The notes below the pieces were generated by a model, which made no database searches, was not told the DNA's origin, and saw nothing but the letters and a program-made list of their open reading frames with translations. Positions 1-6,300 of a stretch of DNA of 64,000 bases are shown here, piece by piece (position 1 is the first letter of the stretch; every line of letters starts with the position of its first letter). The position numbers and the translations under genes were made by a program. The stretch is from the NCBI GenBank assembly GCA_945873105.1, contig CAMCBW010000016.1:1-64000 (forward strand). The letters run 5' to 3'. This DNA is from Tangfeifania diversioriginum (GTDB lineage Bacteria > Bacteroidota > Bacteroidia > Bacteroidales > Prolixibacteraceae).

Positions 1-153
1 ATCACCAAAAATGCAGATGGTACCTTTGCCTACGATCTGACCAAAGAGGCCGAAGGACGTGCCTACAAATCGGCTTACCTGCCTCTTCCTTATGTCGAGA
101 TCCTCAGGATGAGCAACCTGGAGCAGAACGAAGGTTGGGATGGTTGGAAATAA
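1..153 (+). CDS. SusD/RagB-family outer-membrane lipoprotein, C-terminal fragment
   Basis: Frame 1 is open from the window edge to TAA at 151-153 (50 codons). The fragment ends in LPLPYVEILRMSNLEQNEGW, which matches the usual SusD/RagB ending (a YLxPIPxxEI-like stretch followed by NLxQNxGW). SusD proteins cap a SusC TonB-dependent channel and bind glycans at the cell surface. The start of this gene and its SusC partner lie outside the window. The next gene, a DUF1735-type lipoprotein, fits the usual order susC-susD-surface lipoprotein. Family assignment rests only on this tail. Confidence 0.8.
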   Translation: MTKNADGTFAYDLTKEAEGRAYKSAYLPLPYVEILRMSNLEQNEGWDGWK

Positions 154-187
154 GCATGATGGTAAAAAAATTAAAAAAAAGAATGAT

Positions 188-1159
188 ATGAAAAAAATAT
201 GGATTGTTTTACTACTTGCAGTAGCCATGGGATCCTGCTACGAGGATTACATCACCGATTTTGATTACGATGGAATCTACTTTCCCTACCAGACGGATGT
301 GCGCACCTTCGTGGTTGGGGAGGGAATGAAAATCGAAGTGGGTGCTGCACTGGGCGGTGTGCGTGAGAACACGAGGGACCGCATCGTTACCTTTTCGATC
401 GACAACAGCCTGGTCAATGCTGCCACACTCACCGCCATGAAGGGAGGCGCTCCCTACATCAAGGATGCAGTGGCTACAGTTACCACCCTGCTGCCGATTC
501 CGGCCAACTATTACACCCTGAGCAACAACAACACCATGGTGATCAAATCAGGGTTGCACATGGGTTCGGTGGTCATGAAGATCGACTCTGCCAGATTCCT
601 GGCCGATCCGAAGGCCCTGGTTGCCAATTATGCCATTCCATTCAACATGCTCACTGCGGATGCGGATACCATTCTGGCAACCAAAAGGACCGCGGTTATC
701 GGCTTGAAGTATGAGAACATGTTGTTTGGAAACTATTGGCATGGAGGTGTAACCACCGAAAAGGATGCAGCAGGTACTGTCATCAAGACTACAGCTTATT
801 ATACTGCCGTCAACCAGCCTGAAAACAAGACCTGGAAATTGACTACTGTGGCTCCAAATGCTTTGGTTACCAACGGTATCAGTGACAACACCTCTGCCAA
901 GCAGGAGATGATGCTGACCCTGGACGGCACCAACATCACCGTGAGCACCATGGCCGGTTCCACCTTCCCCGTTACAGCCAATGGCGCAAGCACTTTCAAC
1001 AGGGCCAAACTGTTGCAGGACAGAAAGATCCTGCTTAACTACAAGTATGTCAACGCAGCCGGAAATACCTGTTTCGCACAGGACACCCTCACCTTCCGCA
1101 ACCGCGTACGCGACGGCGTGAACGAGTGGCAGGACGAGAACCCCGCTAATTACAAATAA
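188..1159 (+). CDS. DUF1735/DUF4361-like surface lipoprotein following SusD
   Basis: 323 aa lipoprotein. I start at ATG 188 (MKKIW...) rather than the in-frame ATG at 140, because the downstream start gives a clean lipoprotein signal with lipobox MGSC and Cys17, and 140 lies inside the susD end. The body has a YFPYQTDVRTF stretch near residues 31-41 and beta-rich sequence typical of proteins that follow SusD (DUF1735 or BT_3987-type N-domain, DUF4361-like C-part). Such proteins are thought to bind glycan at the surface. It sits 34 bp after susD and is followed at once by a strong terminator, so it is the last gene of the locus. Family call is from context and pattern; ligand unknown. Confidence 0.7.
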   Translation: MKKIWIVLLLAVAMGSCYEDYITDFDYDGIYFPYQTDVRTFVVGEGMKIEVGAALGGVRENTRDRIVTFSIDNSLVNAATLTAMKGGAPYIKDAVATVTTLLPIPANYYTLSNNNTMVIKSGLHMGSVVMKIDSARFLADPKALVANYAIPFNMLTADADTILATKRTAVIGLKYENMLFGNYWHGGVTTEKDAAGTVIKTTAYYTAVNQPENKTWKLTTVAPNALVTNGISDNTSAKQEMMLTLDGTNITVSTMAGSTFPVTANGASTFNRAKLLQDRKILLNYKYVNAAGNTCFAQDTLTFRNRVRDGVNEWQDENPANYK

Positions 1160-1180
1160 TTGAAATTCGCTTCATTAAAA

Positions 1181-1217
1181 AGCCGGTTGTTTCGAAAGAG
1201 GCAACCGGCTTTGTTTT
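1181..1217 (+). terminator. Rho-independent terminator of the SusD-locus operon
   Basis: A 9-bp perfect stem (AGCCGGTTG at 1181-1189 with CAACCGGCT at 1202-1210) with a 12-nt loop is followed by a T-rich tract. It lies 21 bp after the lipoprotein stop codon. Confidence 0.9.
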
Positions 1218-1252
1218 TTATTTAAATCTTTGGCGTCCGATTAAACCATTCT

Positions 1253-1722
1253 TTATCCGCTACGCGGAAAGGAATTCATATTATCTGTTCTTTCTACCAT
1301 ACTGTATCCGCTACGCGGAAAGCCAACTGTCGCGCACCATCTTATGTTCTAAAAAATAGGACATTTTGTAAGACAATAGCAATTATAAAATCTTCTTTCC
1401 GCGAAGCGGATACCGCATTTTAGAAAAACAAGCTAGAATTGACCTCCGCGAGGTCAAATATTTATAGAAAATGTTTGTCCGATTTTTGTTCGACCCCGGC
1501 TGGGGTCGTATAGCCGGGTGGTTGATCCATTTTCTATAAGCATGTTATCCCTCCGGGATAATTTTTAAAAAAGACTGAGAGACTGTTTAAATTTAATCTT
1601 TATAATCCCGCCAGGGATTTCATGTGGGTAGAAAATCGACCTATCGTGATTATCTCGTCCCGTACGGGACGAAATGGACGATCTGTCATTTGATTTCTAC
1701 CCACCTATTATACCTCCGGTAT
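1253..1722. repeat. Cluster of about nine short C/G-centred palindromes
   Basis: Between the SusD-locus terminator and the next array lie about nine separate palindromes of 13-18 bp: a TATCCGC-TA-GCGGAAA type near 1253 and 1305 and its reverse near 1394, then ones centred on CTCCGCGAG (1441), CCCCGGCTGGGG (1491), CCCTCCGGG (1546), CCCGCCAGGG (1604), CCCGTACGGG (1655) and CCTCCGG (1710). Two are nested in longer inverted arms: 1463-1472 with 1528-1537, and GTGGGTAGAAA at 1624-1634 with its complement at 1694-1704. No ORF is convincing here. A fragment GAGACTGTTTAAA near 1579 resembles the ends of the element at 19303-19574. Confidence 0.75.
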
Positions 1723-1747
1723 ATTGATTATCAAGGTTGCCCTGCTG

Positions 1748-1948
1748 CACCTCCATGGCGGGATTACGCACCATTTTGGTAGAACAACGCACCAAATTGG
1801 TGAAAATTTCACCTCCACAGTGGGATCATGCACCATTTTGGTGAAACGACGCACCAAATTGGTGAAACGATGCACCTGAATGGTGAGAATTTCACCTCCA
1901 TGGTGGGATGACGCACCATTTCGGTGAAACGAAGCACCTGAACGGTGA
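1748..1948. repeat. Ten-copy array of CACC-N5-GGTG palindromes with about 21-bp spacing
   Basis: Thirteen-bp units of the form CACC NNNNN GGTG start at about 1748, 1769, 1790, 1810, 1831, 1852, 1873, 1893, 1914 and 1936, so the period is 20-22 bp. The first (ending GGCG), second and third copies are degenerate. The central five bases vary among ATTTT, AAATT, TCCAC, TGAAT, TCCAT, ATTTC and TGAAC, while the CACC/GGTG arms are kept. The array ends 8 bp before the sulfatase stop codon, so it is immediately 3' of that gene. Confidence 0.85.
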
Positions 1949-1955
1949 AAATTTC

Positions 1956-3485
1956 CTATTTGCTTTTGATTTGCTGCAGTTTTGCCTTGAGTCTTGCGAC
2001 CTGATCCGAGTGACTGGCAGCCAGATTTACTTTCTCCCCGCTATCCGTAATCAAATCATACAACTGATCCTTGTCAAGATTTCCGAACTCGGTATTGGTC
2101 AGTTTCTGAATGGCAGGCCCTTTGGAGGGTGCGATGAATTTCCATTTACCATCTTCGATAGAGAGGTTGTTCTGTACATTTTGCAGCACCAGGTACTCGC
2201 GTCCTTTCCCTCCCCGGTTCAACCAGGCATTGAGGTGATTTTCGCTGTCAGGGGCAGCATTGGCCGGAATTGGTACCTGAAGCATTGCGGCAAAAGTGGC
2301 TGTCATATCAATCTGGCAGAGAAGTCGGTCTGAAACTCCCGGTTTCACAGTACCTGGCCAACTGAGCAAGCCTGGTACCCGGGTTCCCCCCTCGAAGCTG
2401 CTGTATTTGCCACCCCTGTATACACCGGCAGGTTTGTGGTTACCCAATAGTTCAACTGCCTGGTCCTTGTAACCATCGTCTACCACCGGACCATTGTCAC
2501 TGGAGAGCACCACGATGGTTTTTTGATCCAGGTTAAGCCGTTTCAAGGTAGTAAGAATTTCACCCACCGACCAGTCAAACTCAAGCAGTGCATCGCCCCG
2601 TGGTCCCATGCCGCTTTTCCCCACAAACCTTGGGTGAGGCACCCTTGGAACATGAACATCCTGGGTGGCAAAGTAGAGGAAAAATGGTTTAGACCTGTTT
2701 TCTTCCAGAAAAGAAACTGCTTTTGAGGTAATCCTGTCGGCCATCTCTTCATCGATCCAAAGGGCCGACTTGCCCCCTTTCATGAAGCCAATCCGCGAAA
2801 TACCATTGACAATAGACATGTCGTGTCCATGGCTGGGGTGCATTTTGAGCAGTTCGGGGTTCAACTTCCCGGTAGGTTCACCTTCGAAATTTTTTTCGTA
2901 ACTGACGTAAACCGGATCCTTTGGATCGAGGTCAACAATGCGTTCATTTTCCACATAGACACAGGGGACCCTGTCACCGGTGGCTGCAAGGATAAAGGAG
3001 TAGTCAAAACCAATGTCGGAGGGTCCCGGGGTGATGTGGCCATTCCAATCCTGGGTTCCTGTTTTGTCGCCAAGCCCCAGGTGCCACTTCCCCACTACCC
3101 CTGTCTTGTAGCCGGAAAGCTGGAAAACATCCGCCAAAGTATACCGATCGGGACGGATAATGGAGCCTGCGTTTCCGGCAGCTATGCCGGTACCCTCCTT
3201 CCGCCAGGCATATTCGCCGGTCAACAGAGCATACCTGGAGGGGGTGCAGGAGGCCGCAGAACTGTGCATGTTGGTAAAACGCACCCCCTGACTGGCCAAT
3301 TTGTCCACATTGGGCGTTTGGATCGCTTTTGCGCCATTGCAACTCAAATCACCATACCCGATGTCGTCGGCATAAATAAACACCACGTTGGGCTTGATTG
3401 GGGATTTTTGAGCCATGGAATTTTGTGCCAACCAGCCAATTGGGATGGAGAGCAACAATGGAAGAAAAGAATTAATTTTTTGCAT
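1956..3485 (-). CDS. Exported arylsulfatase (S1 family)
   Basis: 509 aa. Residues 1-25 form a signal peptide. Metal-binding Asp pair sits in ADD (40-41), and the sulfatase signature CTPSR at 80-84 followed by LLTG marks Cys80 as the residue to be converted to formylglycine, which requires an anaerobic or FGE-type maturase elsewhere in the genome. Further expected motifs include GKWHLG and SSDNGP. It would hydrolyse sulfate esters of glycans in the periplasm or at the surface. Its length fits the family. It lies downstream of the GH5 gene on the same strand but 291 bp away, separated by a TTCCGG array, so it may have its own promoter. Substrate is unknown; a sulfated polysaccharide is an inference from the SusD and GH5 neighbours. 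Confidence 0.92.
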   Translation of the reverse strand: MQKINSFLPLLLSIPIGWLAQNSMAQKSPIKPNVVFIYADDIGYGDLSCNGAKAIQTPNVDKLASQGVRFTNMHSSAASCTPSRYALLTGEYAWRKEGTGIAAGNAGSIIRPDRYTLADVFQLSGYKTGVVGKWHLGLGDKTGTQDWNGHITPGPSDIGFDYSFILAATGDRVPCVYVENERIVDLDPKDPVYVSYEKNFEGEPTGKLNPELLKMHPSHGHDMSIVNGISRIGFMKGGKSALWIDEEMADRITSKAVSFLEENRSKPFFLYFATQDVHVPRVPHPRFVGKSGMGPRGDALLEFDWSVGEILTTLKRLNLDQKTIVVLSSDNGPVVDDGYKDQAVELLGNHKPAGVYRGGKYSSFEGGTRVPGLLSWPGTVKPGVSDRLLCQIDMTATFAAMLQVPIPANAAPDSENHLNAWLNRGGKGREYLVLQNVQNNLSIEDGKWKFIAPSKGPAIQKLTNTEFGNLDKDQLYDLITDSGEKVNLAASHSDQVARLKAKLQQIKSK

Positions 3486-3520
3486 AGCTGGATAACTTAA
3501 ACTTTTTAAGGTCCGACAGC

Positions 3521-3692
3521 TTCCGGAAACTGCCTCTGGTTCCGGAATTGACCTTCCGGAGTGACGGAAAATATTTTTCTCACAATATAGTACTTTCCGG
3601 TGGTGCGGAGATCCAATTTAGCACAATTTAATACCTTCCGGGCTTCCGGAAACCAATTTTCGCAAAAAAAGTGACTTTCCGGAATCCCGGAG
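3521..3692. repeat. Array of TTCCGGAA-type palindromes upstream of the sulfatase
   Basis: TTCCGG or TTCCGGAA occurs near 3521, 3540, 3554, 3595, 3636, 3644 and 3677, with partial CCCGGAG forms between. The spacing is irregular. The array fills the gap between the GH5 stop and the sulfatase start, that is, the sulfatase promoter region. No ORF is supported here. Confidence 0.7.
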
Positions 3693-3776
3693 CGAATTGT
3701 AGCCTGGTCTTAGAGCCGGAGGCCAATGTGATCCTAAAACAGTTCCAATTTTTAGGAAGAAACAGTTGAAATGAAA

Positions 3777-4757
3777 TTATTTGTTCAAAAGTCGCAATTG
3801 TTCCCGCATGTATTTTCCGTTGGCAGTCAGCTGTTCCAGCTTCCAGCCTCCAGTGGCCGGTGCGCCAGGCAGCAACAATGCCGTTGTTTCATTCTTGTCG
3901 GTCACATTCCACACCGCCCAGCTAAGCCGGTTTTGCTCCATCCAGTCCAACCAACGGCCGGTCTTTTCGAGGTTAAATTCACCACTCCCATTGGATTCTC
4001 CAACGCCCCATTCGGTCACAAAAAGCGCCAGGCCACGCTTCATGGCCAACTCCGCCTTGGCTCTCAGCCCCTCCTGGTGGTTGGGATCGGAGGCATAGAA
4101 ATGAAAAGAGTAGACCAGGTTGTCAAACCCTTTGATTGGATCGGCAGCTGCCACATCCACATCCTGGTCCCACCTGGGACTTCCTACCACTATGATGTTG
4201 TTGGGATCGTATTGCCGGATGGTTTTGATCACCTCTACAGAATAATTTTTAACCACTTCCCAGCTCTGTTTGGCAGGCTCATTGAATATTTCATAGATCA
4301 CATTGGGAACTCCCGCATACTTTTTTGACATCTGTGCAAAGAAGGCTTTCGACTCCTCCAGATGCAATTCTGCGTTGTGATCGTGCCAGTCGATGAGCAC
4401 ATAGATGCCCTCTGCAATGGCTTTGTCGATCACCGCTGTCATCAATGACAGCTGTTCAGCCGGATCCGTCAAATACCCCCCCTGTGGCTGCACAGCCATC
4501 GAGGCACGAAGCAGGTTGATCCGGAAATCCTTGACCAGCCAGCTTACCACCTCCGGATTGTAGTATTTTTTACCTCCCCACAGACTCCACGACAGAGAGA
4601 TACCCCTTAGTTGCGGAGGTTGACCTGCCTGATTGACCAGCTGGTTTCCTTTCACCCCAAGGGCACCATTCAATTCTACAGGTTGAACAGATTCTTGCGC
4701 CGTTGATTGAAGGAGGCAGAAAAAAAGTGCCAGAAGGAATAGCGTCTTGTACATCAT
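3777..4757 (-). CDS. Secreted glycoside hydrolase family 5 (endoglucanase-like)
   Basis: 326 aa with a signal peptide (about residues 1-21). GH5 hallmarks: RGISLSWSLWGG near 51-62, LIDWHDH at 121-127, acid/base Glu160 in YEIFNEP, and nucleophile Glu249 in FVTEWG. This motif spacing fits subfamily-2-like endo-beta-1,4-glucanases; actual specificity (cellulose, mixed-linkage glucan, mannan) cannot be read from sequence. No carbohydrate-binding module is fused. It begins 5 bp after the 136-aa lipoprotein gene, so the two form an operon, and it may act with the nearby sulfatase on a decorated glycan. Two adjacent ATGs (4757 and 4754) are possible starts. Confidence 0.9.
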   Translation of the reverse strand: MMYKTLFLLALFFCLLQSTAQESVQPVELNGALGVKGNQLVNQAGQPPQLRGISLSWSLWGGKKYYNPEVVSWLVKDFRINLLRASMAVQPQGGYLTDPAEQLSLMTAVIDKAIAEGIYVLIDWHDHNAELHLEESKAFFAQMSKKYAGVPNVIYEIFNEPAKQSWEVVKNYSVEVIKTIRQYDPNNIIVVGSPRWDQDVDVAAADPIKGFDNLVYSFHFYASDPNHQEGLRAKAELAMKRGLALFVTEWGVGESNGSGEFNLEKTGRWLDWMEQNRLSWAVWNVTDKNETTALLLPGAPATGGWKLEQLTANGKYMREQLRLLNK

Positions 4758-4762
4758 CTAAT

Positions 4763-5173
4763 TTAGTTGGAAACAATGAGTCTAAATGAAACAGCAGTAG
4801 TTATTTTACCAGCAGGCTGGTAGGCAATATCCACCAGTTTGTAATCGACCCTGTAAGTTCCGGCAGGCAATTTCCCAAGAGAGATGGTATCATTCGTGAG
4901 CACACAGGGTGCCATGATCATGCTGTTGTACTGCTTCTCAACCACAAGGGTGCTACCGTCCCGTTTGACACCCATCAGTTTGTTGTACTTGCACTCTTCG
5001 TAGACTACCAGCTTAACATCGGAGGTGGATACAGGTACATCGGGCAGGATTTTCATCTTGTATTTTGACAGATCAGCAACAGTCAACTCCGGCATCTGGG
5101 GTTCATAGACCGAATCACTGCATGCATTTGAGAACAGCAGGAGGACTACAGATAGCATCTTGTAAAACTTCAT
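4763..5173 (-). CDS. Small hypothetical lipoprotein
   Basis: 136 aa with a lipoprotein signal: hydrophobic stretch at residues 6-15 and Cys18 after SNA. The mature part looks beta-rich and ends with a Gly-Thr-Tyr-Arg-Val-Asp-Tyr stretch like an immunoglobulin-type or DUF fold. I do not recognise the family. It is the first gene of a two-gene operon with the GH5 enzyme (5-bp gap), so a role in carbohydrate handling at the cell surface is plausible but not shown. Confidence 0.65.
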   Translation of the reverse strand: MKFYKMLSVVLLLFSNACSDSVYEPQMPELTVADLSKYKMKILPDVPVSTSDVKLVVYEECKYNKLMGVKRDGSTLVVEKQYNSMIMAPCVLTNDTISLGKLPAGTYRVDYKLVDIAYQPAGKITTAVSFRLIVSN

Positions 5174-5264
5174 GAATAAATGTTTAATTTCGATAAAGAA
5201 ACTGTTTGACCTAAAAATACTACAAATATGAGGCCAATGTTGTTTGAAATAAAAAAATCCTGAA

Positions 5265-6257
5265 ATGAAAAAGCGTTTCCTTGTTTTTCTTCAATTATTG
5301 TTGGCAGTGTCACTATCTGCCCAGACAGGAACAAAATACGCACTCGTTCTGCACGGTGGCGCGGGAGTAATGTCCCAAAAATCAATGACCCCCGAAATGC
5401 AGAAAGCCTATCTGTCGGATCTGAACCGGGCGCTTCATGTGGGAGATTCTGTACTTGCTTCAGGCGGCACCTGCATGGATGCCGTGGTCAGGACCATCAT
5501 GGTAATGGAAGATTCCCCCCTCTTCAATGCGGGGAAAGGTGCTGTTTTTACCCACGAAGGGACTGTCGAGTTGGATGCTTCAGTAATGGATGGGAAAACT
5601 TTGGGAGCAGGGGCAGTTACCGGTGTGACGGATGTGCGCAACCCAATCATGCTGGCCAGATCGGTGATGGAAAAATCGAAACACGTTTTCCTGACGGGAA
5701 AAGGGGCCTCTCAGTTTGCCGTTGAACAGGGTTTCAAACCCGTACCTAACAGTTATTTCCATACAGAGAAGAGGTACCAGCAACTGCAGGAACTGCTCAG
5801 GAAAGAGCGGGAAGCCGGTCAGGGGGACAAGCATGGCACCGTTGGCTGTGTCGCGCTGGATCGATACGGCAATATTGCTGCCGGTACTTCAACTGGAGGA
5901 ATGAACAACAAAAGGTATGGCAGGGTTGGAGATGCACCGATCATAGGTGCAGGTACCTATGCCAACAATGCTACCGGCGGGTTCTCCTGCACTGGGCATG
6001 GTGAATACTATATCCGCCTGGGATTTTCAAGGGATATTTCTGCCATGATGGAATACCAAAAAATGGATATTCAAAAAGCATGTCAGTTGGAAATTGAGAA
6101 GCTGACCAAGCTGGGTGGAACAGGTGGGGTCATCGGACTGGACAAAGCGGGTAAGGTGGCCATGGAATTCAATACATCCGGCATGTTCAGGGGATACATT
6201 AAATCAGGAGGAGAAAAGTACTTAGGTATCTTTCAAAGGTCGGAGACACAACATTAA
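5265..6257 (+). CDS. Isoaspartyl peptidase / type-2 L-asparaginase (Ntn hydrolase)
   Basis: 330 aa, with a signal peptide cleaved near SLSAQ-TG (residue 20). It is a plant-type asparaginase: the chain autocleaves before Thr192 in the motif GDKHGTVGCVALD, leaving Thr192 as the N-terminal nucleophile of the beta subunit. The downstream GGMNNKRYGRVGDAPIIGAGTYA region forms the substrate pocket, and SCTGHGE follows. It should remove isoaspartyl residues from peptides or hydrolyse asparagine in the periplasm. It is monocistronic, divergent from the lipoprotein gene, and ends at a bidirectional terminator. Confidence 0.92.
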   Translation: MKKRFLVFLQLLLAVSLSAQTGTKYALVLHGGAGVMSQKSMTPEMQKAYLSDLNRALHVGDSVLASGGTCMDAVVRTIMVMEDSPLFNAGKGAVFTHEGTVELDASVMDGKTLGAGAVTGVTDVRNPIMLARSVMEKSKHVFLTGKGASQFAVEQGFKPVPNSYFHTEKRYQQLQELLRKEREAGQGDKHGTVGCVALDRYGNIAAGTSTGGMNNKRYGRVGDAPIIGAGTYANNATGGFSCTGHGEYYIRLGFSRDISAMMEYQKMDIQKACQLEIEKLTKLGGTGGVIGLDKAGKVAMEFNTSGMFRGYIKSGGEKYLGIFQRSETQH

Positions 6258-6260
6258 TCC

Positions 6261-6298
6261 AAACAAAAAACCAGGACTCTCGCCCTGGTTTTTTGTTT
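6261..6298. terminator. Bidirectional hairpin terminator between convergent genes
   Basis: A 15-bp perfect inverted repeat (6261-6275 with 6284-6298), A-rich on the left and T-rich on the right, with an 8-nt loop. It lies 3 bp after the asparaginase stop and just before the stop of the convergent M16 protease, so it can end both transcripts. Confidence 0.92.
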
Positions 6299-6300
6299 AA

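Noticed and set aside
1748-1948. Possible CRISPR array
   Set aside because: Units are 13-bp palindromes with about 8-bp gaps, far too short for repeat-spacer units, and no cas genes are present.
1908-2333. Plus-strand ORF of 141 codons beginning in the palindrome array
   Set aside because: Overlaps the 3' end of the sulfatase on the other strand and is partly translated repeat.
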